From Azonexus hydrophilus (GTDB lineage: Bacteria; Pseudomonadota; Gammaproteobacteria; Burkholderiales; Rhodocyclaceae), in contig NZ_MTHD01000004.1 of NCBI RefSeq assembly GCF_001956855.1, forward strand, positions 310,001-374,000: a stretch of DNA of 64,000 bases, read 5' to 3'. Below the pieces are notes generated by a model that ran no database searches, was not told the origin of the DNA, and was given only the letters and a program-made list of their open reading frames with translations. Below, in pieces: positions 45,887 through 55,022 of the stretch (within the stretch, counting starts at the first letter, position 1; the number at the start of each line of letters is the position of its first letter). The position numbers and the translations under genes were made by a program.

Positions 45887-48800
45887 ATGCCTACCGTAGC
45901 CGACCTGATGACCCTGCACGCCGATAGCGTCGCGCCCGATTCGACGCTTGCCGATGCCGCAGCAATGATGGTGGACGCCCGGATTTCTTCTGTTGTCGTG
46001 ATCGATGATGGCCGGATCACCGGCATCCTGACCGAACGCGACATGTTGCACGCGATGCGCCAGCATGATGATCACAGTCGCCCGGTCCGCGATTTCATGA
46101 CGTCGCCGGTATTCACCGTCAATCACGATACCGAGGTTCGCGCCGCCTTCCGCCAGGCCACCCGCCTCGGCATCCGCCATCTGGTCGTCACCGCCGGTGA
46201 TGGCAAATTGCTCGGCATCATCAGTGAAACGGACTTCCGGCGTTTCTTCGGCCTCGACTTCTATCGCCAGCTGAATACCGTCGAAGGCCTGATGGACAGG
46301 GTATTTCCCCGCCTGCCAAGGACAGCCACGCTGGACAGTGCGCTGGCCGCGATGGAAACCGCCCGCGCCACCAGCGTCGTCGTTGTCGATGGCGATCAGG
46401 CCTGCGGCATCGTCACCGAACGCGATGTCGTCCGCCTCTACCTGCAGATCGATGGCAATCCGACGCTGGGTGAAATCATGACCCACCCACTGGCCAGCGT
46501 GCTCCCGGAAACCTCGGCAGCGGAAGCAGCAGCATTGATGCTGGAAGCCAGAATCCGGCACCTGACGGTGGTCGACCGCAATAATCGCCTGCTCGGCCTG
46601 CTCACTGAACACAGCCTGATCCGGCCGCTGGAAATGGATCTGCTCGACGAAACCGTCAGCGAACAGCGCGGCCTGCAAACCCGTTACGACGAAGCCCTGC
46701 TGATCCGCAACGCCGCCATGGCCGGCCTGCTGCGCGGCGAACGCCTGGAGAACCTGCTCGAACTGATCGTGCTCTCCGCCGAACACGAAGTACCCGACAT
46801 CAAGTGCGCCATCATGCTGGCCGAACCTGCGGGCGAAAGCCTGCACCTCGCAGCCGCCCCCAGCCTGCCCGATGCCGCCTGCCAGATACTGCAGAACGTG
46901 CCCATCGCCGAAGGCCAAGGGGTCTCCGGCACTGCCGCCTGGCGCCGCGGCGAAGCCTATATCGAAGATGTCTTCGTCCAGCCCGAGGGTGAAAACTACC
47001 GTGATTTCGCCCGCCTGCTCGGCGGTCATTCAGGCTGGGCCGAAGCCCTGCTCGGACCGGACAAGGAGTTGCTGGGCACTTTTGCCGCCTACATGCAGAA
47101 GCCGGGACGACTACCCGACAGCAGCCGCGAAACCATCCGACAGGCCAGCCAACTGGCAGCCCTGCTGATTTCCCAGCAACACCAGTCAACAGAACTGCAG
47201 AACAGCCGGAACACCTTCCACCAGCTATTCGAAACGGTCGCCAACGCACTCTTCGTGCTCGACGCCGACGGTCATTTTCTCGATGCCAACCAGGCCGCCG
47301 AACAGATGTCCGGCTACAGCCGGGATGAGTTGCGCGGCCGCACGCCGGACGACATGGCCGTAGCCGGGATGAATGCGCCCGGCGCAGTACTCGCCGCCAT
47401 CCGCGCGGCTGCCGGCGGCCAGGCACAAGCCATCGAATACTGGGGACGCAACCGGGCCGGACAGATCGTGCTGATCCGCGTTCAGATGACCGCCACCTGC
47501 TACGCCGGCCAGAACGCCGTCATTGCCAGCGCCATCGACATCGGCGCCAACCGTGCGGAGGAATTGCGCCTCGGCATCGAACGCGACCTGGCCAACGCAC
47601 TGTCCACCGGCGGCGGCAGAGCCGACCTGCTGGCAACGATGCTCAAGCTGGCACTACGCTTCCCTGAATTCGATTGCGGCGGCATCTACTGGCTGACCAC
47701 CGGCGGCGACTATGAACTGCTTGCCCACCACGGACTTTCGGAACGCTTCATCGAACAGGTACGGCACTACTCGGCAGACTCTCGACAGGCACGCCTCATA
47801 CGGGAACACAAGGTCATCTGCAGTTGCCAGCACTGCTGCAGCGAGAACCAGGAATGCAGCCTGCTTGCCTTGCCCCACATCAGCGAGGAAGGCCTGCGCT
47901 GCCTGCTGATCCAGCCCATCGTCGTCGATGGCCAGGCAGTTGCCTGCATGAATCTGGCTGGCCGCCATACCGACCAGATCTCCGCCGCCAATTGCCTGGC
48001 CGTCCAGAACATGGCCCGGCAATTTGCCCTGGCGCTCGAACGCCAGGTACTGGAAGAACGTCAGCGCCTTGCGGCCAGCGTTTTTGCCAATGCCCACGAA
48101 GGCATCATGATTACCGACGTCAGCGGCCGCATCGTCGAAGTCAATCCGACTTTCAGCGAGTTGACCGGCTTCAGCCGGGTCGAGGCAATCGGCCAGAATG
48201 CCGGCCTGCTCAACTCCGGGCACCACGACAGCGCCTTCTATCGGGAAATGTGGCAGGCCATCCACCGCGACGGACACTGGCGCGGCGAAGTCTGGAACCG
48301 CAAGAAATCCGGCGAGATTTTTGTCGAACTACTAACCATCTCCGCCGTCCGCAGCCCGGATTCGAAGATCACGCATTTCGTCGGCATTTTCTCCGACATA
48401 ACCCTGCTGAAGGAACACCAGCAGCGCCTCGAACATCTGGCACATTTCGATGCCCTGACCCAGCTGCCCAACCGCATGCTGCTCGCCGACCGCCTGCAAC
48501 TGGCAATGGCCCATGCCGCAAGGACACTGGGACTGCTGGCGGTGTGCTATCTCGACCTCGACGGCTTCAAGCCGGTCAATGACCAGTTCGGCCACGCTGC
48601 CGGCGACCGCCTGCTGATTGAAGTCGCGCAACGTCTCAAATCCTGCGTGCGGGGTGGCGATACCGTTGCCCGACTGGGTGGCGACGAATTCGTGCTGCTG
48701 CTCGCCGACCTCGGCGACATCCACGAATGCGATCAGGCACTGAATCGCATCTCGGCATCGCTGGTCCGCCCTTTCGCGGTATCCGGCGAGGAAGTCTGCA

Positions 48801-50137
48801 TCTCCGCCAGCATCGGGGTAACGCTCTACCCGAACGACGGCTCGGATGCCGACACCTTGCTGCGCCATGCCGATCAGGCGATGTACGTGGCCAAGCAGGC
48901 CGGACGTAACCGGCACCATCTGTTCGACCCGGAAAACGACCGCCGCGCCCGCCGCCGCCGCGACGAAATCGCGCGCATCCGCGAAGGCCTGGCAGCGGAA
49001 GAATTCGTACTCTATTACCAGCCGAAAGTCGACATGCGGCAGGGACGCGTCGTTGGCGCCGAAGCCTTGATCCGCTGGCAGCATCCGGAACAGGGGCTGC
49101 TGTTGCCACAGGAATTCCTGCCGGCCATCGAAGGCAGCGAACTGGCCATCGATCTTGGCAACTGGGTGATCCGGACCGCATTGGCCCAACTCTCCGCATG
49201 GACTGCGGCTGGCATCGATCTCGCCCTCAGCATCAATATTGCCGGGGAGCATCTGCAGCATCCCGGTTTCGCCGAAGACTTGGGCTGCCAACTGGCAGCC
49301 TGGCCCAATGTTCCGCCGGACCGGCTCGAACTGGAAGTACTGGAAACCGCCGCCATCGAGGATATCGGACGGGCCGCCCAACTGTTTGAGGAATGCCGGC
49401 GCCTCGGTGTCAGTTTCGCCCTCGACGATTTCGGGACCGGCTATTCGTCGCTGACCTATTTCCGCCGGTTGCCCGCGGAAATGCTCAAGATCGACCAGTC
49501 CTTCATCCGCGACATGCTGGACGACCCGGAAGACCTGGCCATCGTCGAAGGGGTGATCGGCCTGACCCGGGCCTTCCGCCGGAAGGTTATTGCTGAAGGC
49601 GTCGAAACCGTCGAGCATGGCCTGGTGCTGTTGCTGCTCGGCTGCGATCTGGCCCAGGGCTTCGGCATTGCCCGCCCCATGCCCGCCGCAGCGTTGCCGG
49701 AGTGGATGGCTGCGTTCCGGCCGGACGAGTTGTGGGGGGCGGCTTCAGCCTTCGAATGGTCGCGCGAGGACCTGCCGATGCTGATCGCCGAAGTCGACCA
49801 CCGGCGCTGGCTGAAAACCCTGGATGCCTGCCTCGCCGGCGCCCCGGACAGCCACCCGGCGCCGGAGCTCGATCACCGGGCCTGCGGCTTCGGCCGCTGG
49901 TATCACGGCGCCGGCGCCCGGCGCTACGGCCGGATTCAGGCATTCGCCGCCATCGACGAGGTCCACGTCCGCTTGCACGATGTCGCCCGAACCATGCTTG
50001 ACCTGCACCACGCGGGCCTCGCTGACGAGGTCGCCCAGCACGTTCCTGACCTGCAGACCGCCAGCCGGGAGCTTTCAGAGTTGCTGCAGCAACTGCAGGC
50101 TGAAATCCTGATCGGCGCTCAGACCAGCAGACGGTAA
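45887..50137 (+). CDS. CBS-GAF-PAS-GAF-PAS-GGDEF-EAL-CZB cyclic-di-GMP protein
   Basis: This 1416-residue soluble protein has four CBS repeats (1-250), a GAF domain (about 270-430), PAS (441-560), a second GAF-like domain (565-730), PAS (730-845) and GGDEF (850-1015, intact RLGGDEF). EAL follows (1030-1275; EALIRW, DDFGTGYSSL and AEGVET all intact). The C-terminal CZB zinc domain (about 1300-1390) has HRAC-x2-G-x-W. A cysteine cluster at 645, 647, 650, 651 and 657 lies in the second GAF. It likely both makes and breaks cyclic-di-GMP under redox or zinc control. It is divergent from hupS and shows no clear ribosome site. Confidence 0.9.
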   Translation: MPTVADLMTLHADSVAPDSTLADAAAMMVDARISSVVVIDDGRITGILTERDMLHAMRQHDDHSRPVRDFMTSPVFTVNHDTEVRAAFRQATRLGIRHLVVTAGDGKLLGIISETDFRRFFGLDFYRQLNTVEGLMDRVFPRLPRTATLDSALAAMETARATSVVVVDGDQACGIVTERDVVRLYLQIDGNPTLGEIMTHPLASVLPETSAAEAAALMLEARIRHLTVVDRNNRLLGLLTEHSLIRPLEMDLLDETVSEQRGLQTRYDEALLIRNAAMAGLLRGERLENLLELIVLSAEHEVPDIKCAIMLAEPAGESLHLAAAPSLPDAACQILQNVPIAEGQGVSGTAAWRRGEAYIEDVFVQPEGENYRDFARLLGGHSGWAEALLGPDKELLGTFAAYMQKPGRLPDSSRETIRQASQLAALLISQQHQSTELQNSRNTFHQLFETVANALFVLDADGHFLDANQAAEQMSGYSRDELRGRTPDDMAVAGMNAPGAVLAAIRAAAGGQAQAIEYWGRNRAGQIVLIRVQMTATCYAGQNAVIASAIDIGANRAEELRLGIERDLANALSTGGGRADLLATMLKLALRFPEFDCGGIYWLTTGGDYELLAHHGLSERFIEQVRHYSADSRQARLIREHKVICSCQHCCSENQECSLLALPHISEEGLRCLLIQPIVVDGQAVACMNLAGRHTDQISAANCLAVQNMARQFALALERQVLEERQRLAASVFANAHEGIMITDVSGRIVEVNPTFSELTGFSRVEAIGQNAGLLNSGHHDSAFYREMWQAIHRDGHWRGEVWNRKKSGEIFVELLTISAVRSPDSKITHFVGIFSDITLLKEHQQRLEHLAHFDALTQLPNRMLLADRLQLAMAHAARTLGLLAVCYLDLDGFKPVNDQFGHAAGDRLLIEVAQRLKSCVRGGDTVARLGGDEFVLLLADLGDIHECDQALNRISASLVRPFAVSGEEVCISASIGVTLYPNDGSDADTLLRHADQAMYVAKQAGRNRHHLFDPENDRRARRRRDEIARIREGLAAEEFVLYYQPKVDMRQGRVVGAEALIRWQHPEQGLLLPQEFLPAIEGSELAIDLGNWVIRTALAQLSAWTAAGIDLALSINIAGEHLQHPGFAEDLGCQLAAWPNVPPDRLELEVLETAAIEDIGRAAQLFEECRRLGVSFALDDFGTGYSSLTYFRRLPAEMLKIDQSFIRDMLDDPEDLAIVEGVIGLTRAFRRKVIAEGVETVEHGLVLLLLGCDLAQGFGIARPMPAAALPEWMAAFRPDELWGAASAFEWSREDLPMLIAEVDHRRWLKTLDACLAGAPDSHPAPELDHRACGFGRWYHGAGARRYGRIQAFAAIDEVHVRLHDVARTMLDLHHAGLADEVAQHVPDLQTASRELSELLQQLQAEILIGAQTSRR

Positions 50138-51024
50138 GCCGGAGAATCCAGTCCGCGGACTGCCGCCAGCAGCGCGTCGATGGCCTTGGGCCGGACGAAG
50201 CAGTTGCGCCAGGCCAGCGCCACCCGCCTTGAGGGTTCGGGGGGCAGGAACGGAATGACGCGGATCATGTCGTTGTTGTAAGGATGCTGCAGCGCACCCT
50301 CCGGCAAGACCGACACGCCCAGCCCGGAAGCGACCATGCAGCGGATCGTGCCGATCGAGTGGCCGAGACGGATATCGGTTTCCGGACTGCTCACTTGTGG
50401 ACAGGCACCCAGCACCTGATCGCGGAAGCAATTGCCCGCCTTCAACAGCAGGACCTCGTCGCCGGCAACATCCTCCGGCGCGATGGCCGGCAGGTTTTCC
50501 CAGGGATGCCCGCAGGGCACGACAACCTTGAAAATTTCGTCGTAGAGCGGCCGGGTCAACACACCCGGCAGATCGAACGGCAGCGCCAGGATGGCGACAT
50601 CGAGATCGTTGTCGCGCAGCATGTCGGCGAGGTTGGCCGTCATGTTTTCCTCGATCACCAGCGGCATGTTGGGCGCCACCCGCTTGAGCGAATGGATCAG
50701 TTGCGGCAGCAGATAGGGGCCGATGGTATGGATGACGCCAAGGCGCAAGGTGCCGTCCAGCTGATCGCGACCGCGCTGGGCGATCTGCCGCACTTTCTCG
50801 GCCTCCTCCAGCGCGTGTTGCGCCTGCTCGACCACTTTGGCCCCAACCAGACTGGGGCTGACGAACCCCTTGCCACGTTCGAACAACTGCACGCCCAGTT
50901 CATCCTCAAGCCTCGCGATGGCGACGCTGAGTGTCGGCTGGCTCACCGAACAGCGCTCGGCAGCACGGCTGAAATTGTTCTCCTGGGCAAGCGCAACAAT
51001 GTAACGCAACTCGGTCAAGGTCAT
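50119..51024 (-). CDS. oxyR: Peroxide-sensing LysR regulator OxyR
   Basis: The 301-residue LysR regulator has the N-terminal helix-turn-helix (NFSRAAERCSVSQPTLSVAI). The OxyR thiol pair is in GNCFRDQVLGAC, spaced C-x8-C as in E. coli Cys199/Cys208. RLGHSIGTIRCMVASGLGV near residue 220 is the typical core. Its last 19 bases overlap, tail to tail, the end of the large GGDEF-EAL gene. A near-perfect OxyR binding tetrad lies between oxyR and the divergent cytochrome c peroxidase gene. Confidence 0.96.
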   Translation of the reverse strand: MTLTELRYIVALAQENNFSRAAERCSVSQPTLSVAIARLEDELGVQLFERGKGFVSPSLVGAKVVEQAQHALEEAEKVRQIAQRGRDQLDGTLRLGVIHTIGPYLLPQLIHSLKRVAPNMPLVIEENMTANLADMLRDNDLDVAILALPFDLPGVLTRPLYDEIFKVVVPCGHPWENLPAIAPEDVAGDEVLLLKAGNCFRDQVLGACPQVSSPETDIRLGHSIGTIRCMVASGLGVSVLPEGALQHPYNNDMIRVIPFLPPEPSRRVALAWRNCFVRPKAIDALLAAVRGLDSPAYRLLV

Positions 51025-51065
51025 TCGTTTCTCTCCTCTGGCCCCGGATCATACCCTCATGATCC

Positions 51066-51102
51066 ATAGGGGTTCCCTATGAGGGCTATAGTTGAAACCC
51101 AT
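51066..51102. promoter_or_regulatory. OxyR operator between oxyR and cytochrome c peroxidase
   Basis: The sequence matches ATAG-N7-CTAT-N7-ATAG-N7-CTAT at 15 of 16 fixed bases (the last block reads CCAT), with all three 7-base gaps exact. It lies 42 bases upstream of oxyR and 81 bases upstream of the peroxidase gene, suitable for both autorepression and activation. Confidence 0.92.
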
Positions 51103-51110
51103 AAAAAACA

Positions 51111-51124
51111 TTGACTTGGATCAA
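51111..51124. promoter_or_regulatory. FNR/ANR-type box upstream of cytochrome c peroxidase
   Basis: TTGAC-TTGG-ATCAA differs from the FNR consensus TTGAT-N4-ATCAA at one base. It lies 59 bases ahead of the peroxidase start and 9 bases from the OxyR site, so the gene may need both low oxygen and peroxide. Bacterial di-haem peroxidases are often under FNR or ANR control. Confidence 0.65.
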
Positions 51125-51182
51125 GTCTAGCATACCCCCCCGGGGGAGAATGGCCGGACACATCTTTCAACGAGGGAGAACA

Positions 51183-52187
51183 ATGATGAAACAAACCATT
51201 CTTTCGACAGCCATTGCACTGATTTCCGGTCTGGCGATCACGACTGCCGTCCAGGCTGCTGCCGATGAGCCGATCCAGCCGATCAAGCCGCCCGCCAGCA
51301 TCAACATCGGCATGGTCGAACTGGGCAAGAAGCTCTATTTCGATCCGCGCCTGTCCAAGTCCGGCATCATGTCCTGCAACACCTGCCACAACCTGTCGAT
51401 GGGTGGTACTGACAACATCCCGACCTCGGTCGGCGACAAGTGGCAGCAGGGCCCGATCAATTCCCCGACCGTGCTGAACTCCAGCCTGAACCTGGCCCAG
51501 TTCTGGGACGGCCGTGCGGCCGACCTCAAGGCACAGGCCGGCGGTCCGATCGCCAACCCGGGCGAAATGGCCTTCACCCACACCCTGGCAATCAATGTGC
51601 TGGAATCCATTCCGGCCTACGTCCGCGAATTCAAGCTGGTCTTCGGCAAGGACAAGATCGACATTGATCAGGTCACGCTGGCCATCGCCGAATTCGAGAA
51701 GACCCTGGTGACCCCGAACTCGCGCTTCGACCAGTGGCTGCTCGGCAACAAGGCCGCCCTGAACAAGACCGAACTGGAAGGCTACGCCCTGTTCAAGGAC
51801 AGCGGCTGCGTCGCCTGCCACAATGGTGAAGCAGTCGGTGGCAACTCCTTCCAGAAGATGGGTCTGGTCGAACCGTACAAGACCACCGCCACCGCCGAAG
51901 GCCGTGCCGGTGTGACCGGCAAGGATGCCGACCGTTTCAACTTCAAGGTGCCGACTCTGCGCAACGTCGAAATGACCTATCCGTACTTCCACGACGGCGC
52001 TGCCAACACCCTGACCGAAGCTGTCGACATCATGGGTCGCCTGCAGCTGGGCAAGAAGTTCACCAAGGACGAAAACGCCAAGATCGTCGCCTTCCTGAAG
52101 ACCCTGACCGGCGACCAGCCGACCTTCACGCTGCCGATCCTGCCGCCGTCTTCGGATGCCACGCCGCGTCCGACGCCGTTCAAGTAA
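51183..52187 (+). CDS. Di-haem cytochrome c peroxidase
   Basis: The 334-residue exported protein has a signal peptide (MMKQTILSTAIALISGLAIT, cleaved after VQA). Two c-type haem sites follow: CNTCH at residues 65-69 and CVACH at 209-213. FDPRLSKSGIMSCNTC and FKVPTLRNVEMTYPYFHDG are family hallmarks. It reduces H2O2 in the periplasm with electrons from cytochrome c. GGGAGAACA precedes the start. The OxyR and FNR sites lie upstream, a terminator hairpin follows, and the ccm operon that attaches its haems comes next. Confidence 0.96.
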   Translation: MMKQTILSTAIALISGLAITTAVQAAADEPIQPIKPPASINIGMVELGKKLYFDPRLSKSGIMSCNTCHNLSMGGTDNIPTSVGDKWQQGPINSPTVLNSSLNLAQFWDGRAADLKAQAGGPIANPGEMAFTHTLAINVLESIPAYVREFKLVFGKDKIDIDQVTLAIAEFEKTLVTPNSRFDQWLLGNKAALNKTELEGYALFKDSGCVACHNGEAVGGNSFQKMGLVEPYKTTATAEGRAGVTGKDADRFNFKVPTLRNVEMTYPYFHDGAANTLTEAVDIMGRLQLGKKFTKDENAKIVAFLKTLTGDQPTFTLPILPPSSDATPRPTPFK

Positions 52188-52210
52188 GCACCGGTTTCAC
52201 CTCTCCGATT

Positions 52211-52235
52211 CGGGGGCTTCGGCCCCCGTTTTTTT
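52211..52235 (+). terminator. Rho-independent terminator after the peroxidase gene
   Basis: CGGGGGC-TTCG-GCCCCCG forms a 7-bp GC-rich stem with a UUCG tetraloop, followed by seven T. Confidence 0.93.
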
Positions 52236-52310
52236 CTTGTTTGATTCACCTCAATCTGCCGGTACACTTGCGCCTCCATAATTCGCCCCTGATCTTTCCG
52301 GGTATTCACC

Positions 52311-52925
52311 ATGCTGGAAGCTGACAATCTGGAATGCGTGCGCGGCGAGCGCCGCCTTTTCGCAGGCCTGGGCTTCAAGCTGGCAGCGGGGGAACTGATT
52401 TACCTGCAAGGCCGCAACGGGGCCGGAAAGACCAGTCTGTTGCGCATGCTGATTGGATTGCTGCCACCGGAAAACGGCGAGATCCGCTGGCAGGGTCGGC
52501 CGATCCGCAGCCAGAACGACGAATTCCACGCCGATCTCTGCTATCTCGGCCACCTCAATGCCATCAAGGAAGAGCTGACACCGCTCGAAAACCTGCTGGC
52601 CGCCGCCCGTCTGGCCGGCGAGACGTTATCCGAAGACGATGCCATCGATGCCCTGGAACAGGTCGGCCTGGCCGGCCGCGAGGACCTTGCCTGCAAGTAC
52701 CTGTCGCAGGGGCAGAAGCGCCGCGTCGCACTGGCCCGGCTGGTCGTGGACCGGCGCCCGCTGTGGATTCTCGACGAACCTTTCGTGGCCCTTGACGTTG
52801 CTGCGGTCGACTGGCTCGCCGGCATCATTTCCGGCCATCTGCAACGTGGCGGCATGGCCGTGATGACGACCCACCAGCCGGTTGCCATTCCCGCCGGCAA
52901 TGTCCGCGAACTGCGCATCGGCTGA
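52311..52925 (+). CDS. ccmA: Haem exporter ATPase CcmA
   Basis: The 204-residue ATPase has the Walker A motif LQGRNGAGKTSLLRML near residue 32, the signature LSQGQKRRVALARL near 130 and the Walker B motif LWILDEPFVALD near 150. With CcmB it forms the ABC part that drives haem-CcmE release in System I cytochrome c maturation. It is the first gene of a complete ccmABCDEFGHI operon. Confidence 0.96.
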   Translation: MLEADNLECVRGERRLFAGLGFKLAAGELIYLQGRNGAGKTSLLRMLIGLLPPENGEIRWQGRPIRSQNDEFHADLCYLGHLNAIKEELTPLENLLAAARLAGETLSEDDAIDALEQVGLAGREDLACKYLSQGQKRRVALARLVVDRRPLWILDEPFVALDVAAVDWLAGIISGHLQRGGMAVMTTHQPVAIPAGNVRELRIG

Positions 52926-52935
52926 AGGCGAACAC

Positions 52936-53604
52936 ATGCTGAAAATCGTCACTTCCGTCATCGCCCGCGACCTGAAACTGGCCATGCGTCGCCAGGCTGA
53001 CATCGTCTCCGCATTGTTTTTCTTCGTCATCGTCGTCAGCCTGTTCCCGCTCGGCATCGGACCGGAAGTCGATCTGTTGCGCCAGCTGGCCCCCGGCGTT
53101 CTGTGGGTAGCCGCGCTGCTGGCAACGATGCTGTCGCTGCCGCGCCTGTTCGCCGACGACTACCGCGATGGCACACTCGAACAGCTGGCGCTGTCGCCAC
53201 ACCCGCTGGGCCTGATCGTCACCGGCAAAGTGATCGCTCACTGGCTGGTTTCCGGCCTGCCACTGGCACTGATCGCGCCCATCCTGGGCATTCAGTTCGA
53301 CCTGTCGGGCGAAGCCCTGCTGGTGCTGACCGGCGCCATCCTGCTCGGCACGCCCGCACTGTCCGGCATCGGTGCCATCGGTGCCGCGCTGACCCTTGGT
53401 CTGCGCGGTGGCGGCGTTCTTTTATCCCTGCTTGTTCTCCCTCTCTACATTCCGGTGCTAATATTCGGCGCTGGCGCAGTTGATGCGACGGTGTCCGGTC
53501 TCGGGGGGGAAGGACATCTTTCACTGCTCACTGCAATGACCTTTGCTGCAATCGGTTTCGCCCCCTGGGCGTCGGCTGCGGCCCTGAAGATCGCCCTCGA
53601 ATGA
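52936..53604 (+). CDS. ccmB: Haem exporter permease CcmB
   Basis: The 222-residue membrane protein begins MLKIVTSVIARDLKLAMR. It has several hydrophobic spans, for example ALFFFVIVVSLFPLGIG near residue 25 and GGGVLLSLLVLPLYIPVLIF near 165. An upstream in-frame ATG (52882) lies inside ccmA and is rejected. It overlaps ccmC by four bases. Confidence 0.95.
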   Translation: MLKIVTSVIARDLKLAMRRQADIVSALFFFVIVVSLFPLGIGPEVDLLRQLAPGVLWVAALLATMLSLPRLFADDYRDGTLEQLALSPHPLGLIVTGKVIAHWLVSGLPLALIAPILGIQFDLSGEALLVLTGAILLGTPALSGIGAIGAALTLGLRGGGVLLSLLVLPLYIPVLIFGAGAVDATVSGLGGEGHLSLLTAMTFAAIGFAPWASAAALKIALE

Positions 53605-54347
53605 ACGACCGCTTCAACCTGTATCGTTTCGCCTCCCCGGCCACCTTCTACCCGTTGGCTGGCCGCCTGATCCCCTGGTTCATCGCCGCCGGCATCCTGT
53701 TCGGTCTGGCCGGCCTGTATATCGGCATGCTCGTCGCACCCACCGATTTTCAGCAGGGCGAGGGTTACCGGATCATCTTCATCCACGTCCCGACTTCGTG
53801 GATGAGCATGTTCATCTACCTGGTCATGGCCTTCTGGGCAGCCATCGGCCTGGCCTTCAACACCCGGTTGTCGGGGATGATGGCGCAGGCACTGGCACCG
53901 ACCGGTGCGCTGATGGCTTTCCTGTCGCTGTGGACCGGCGCGCTGTGGGGCAAGCCGATGTGGGGCACCTGGTGGGTCTGGGATGCCCGGCTGACCTCGG
54001 AACTGATCCTGCTCTTCCTCTACATCGGCTACATGGCGCTGGTCGCCGCCATCGACGATGCGCGCCGTGCCGACAAGGCCGGCGGCATCCTGCTGCTGGT
54101 TGGCGTGGTCAATATCCCGATCATCTATTTCTCGGTGAAGTGGTGGAACACCCTGCACCAGGGCTCCAGCGTCAACCTGACCAAGTCGGCGATGGCCGAG
54201 GTCATGCTCTGGGGCATGCTGCTGATGGCACTGGCCTTCTGGATGTATTCGATTGCCGTCGCTCTGGCCCGCGTCCGGACACTGATGCTCGAACGTGAGC
54301 GCCATACCGACTGGGTCAGAAAAACGCTCGTCGGAGACGAACAATGA
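53601..54347 (+). CDS. ccmC: Haem handling protein CcmC
   Basis: The 248-residue integral protein has six hydrophobic spans and the tryptophan-rich haem motif MWGTWWVWDARLTSELIL near residue 118. Flanking His residues occur in HVPTSWMSMF and WWNTLHQGSS. CcmC loads haem onto CcmE in the periplasm. It overlaps ccmB and ccmD. Confidence 0.97.
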   Translation: MNDRFNLYRFASPATFYPLAGRLIPWFIAAGILFGLAGLYIGMLVAPTDFQQGEGYRIIFIHVPTSWMSMFIYLVMAFWAAIGLAFNTRLSGMMAQALAPTGALMAFLSLWTGALWGKPMWGTWWVWDARLTSELILLFLYIGYMALVAAIDDARRADKAGGILLLVGVVNIPIIYFSVKWWNTLHQGSSVNLTKSAMAEVMLWGMLLMALAFWMYSIAVALARVRTLMLERERHTDWVRKTLVGDEQ

Positions 54348-54532
54348 TCTACTGGAACAGTTTTTCCGACTTTCTCGCCATGGGTGGCTACGGACTCTAC
54401 GTCTGGGGATCCTTTGGCGTCACCGCACTAGCCATGGTCATCGAGCCAATTGCTGTTGCCCGCAACCGCAAGGCCACCATCGCCCGCCTGAAGCGCCAGC
54501 TGCGCGCTGAATCCCGGAGTACCGAAGCATGA
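54344..54532 (+). CDS. ccmD: CcmD
   Basis: The 62-residue protein has one membrane span ([20 protein letters not shown]) and a basic cytoplasmic tail ([17 protein letters not shown]), the expected CcmD form. It helps release haem-CcmE from CcmABC. It overlaps both neighbours by four bases. Confidence 0.92.
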   Translation: MIYWNSFSDFLAMGGYGLYVWGSFGVTALAMVIEPIAVARNRKATIARLKRQLRAESRSTEA

Positions 54533-55020
54533 AGTCCCGTCACAAGAAACTGGCCCTGATCGTTGGCGCAGTCGCGCTTTTCGGCATCATCATTGTTCTG
54601 GTGCTCAATGCACTGAACAGCAATATCGCGCTGTTCAAATCCCCCACCGAGGTAGCCAACGGCAACTTTCCAAAGGACAAATTGTTCCGTATCGGCGGTC
54701 TGGTCAAGGAAGGCAGCATTCAGCGGCAGGCCGACGGCGTGACCATCCGTTTCGTCATCACCGACTCCGAATCCGATCTTACTGTCGACTATGTCGGCAT
54801 CCTTCCCGACCTGTTCATGGAAGGCAAGGGCGCTGTTGCCCAGGGCAAGCTGTTGCCCGACGGCTCTTTCAAGGCGCAGGAAGTGCTGGCCAAGCACGAC
54901 GAGAACTACATGCCACCGGAAGCGGCCCAGGCGCTTAACGACGCGCATGTGCGCGGTGTCCAGAAACAGGCTGAACAGGATGCCGCCGCCGCGGTGGCCA
55001 AACCGAAAGCGAGCTACTAA
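54529..55020 (+). CDS. ccmE: Haem chaperone CcmE
   Basis: The 163-residue protein has an N-terminal membrane anchor ([20 protein letters not shown]) and a periplasmic beta barrel. The haem-attaching His is in [13 protein letters not shown] near residue 124. The tail after the haem site is short and charged. It is followed two bases later by ccmF. Confidence 0.97.
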   Translation: MKSRHKKLALIVGAVALFGIIIVLVLNALNSNIALFKSPTEVANGNFPKDKLFRIGGLVKEGSIQRQADGVTIRFVITDSESDLTVDYVGILPDLFMEGKGAVAQGKLLPDGSFKAQEVLAKHDENYMPPEAAQALNDAHVRGVQKQAEQDAAAAVAKPKASY

Positions 55021-55022
55021 GC

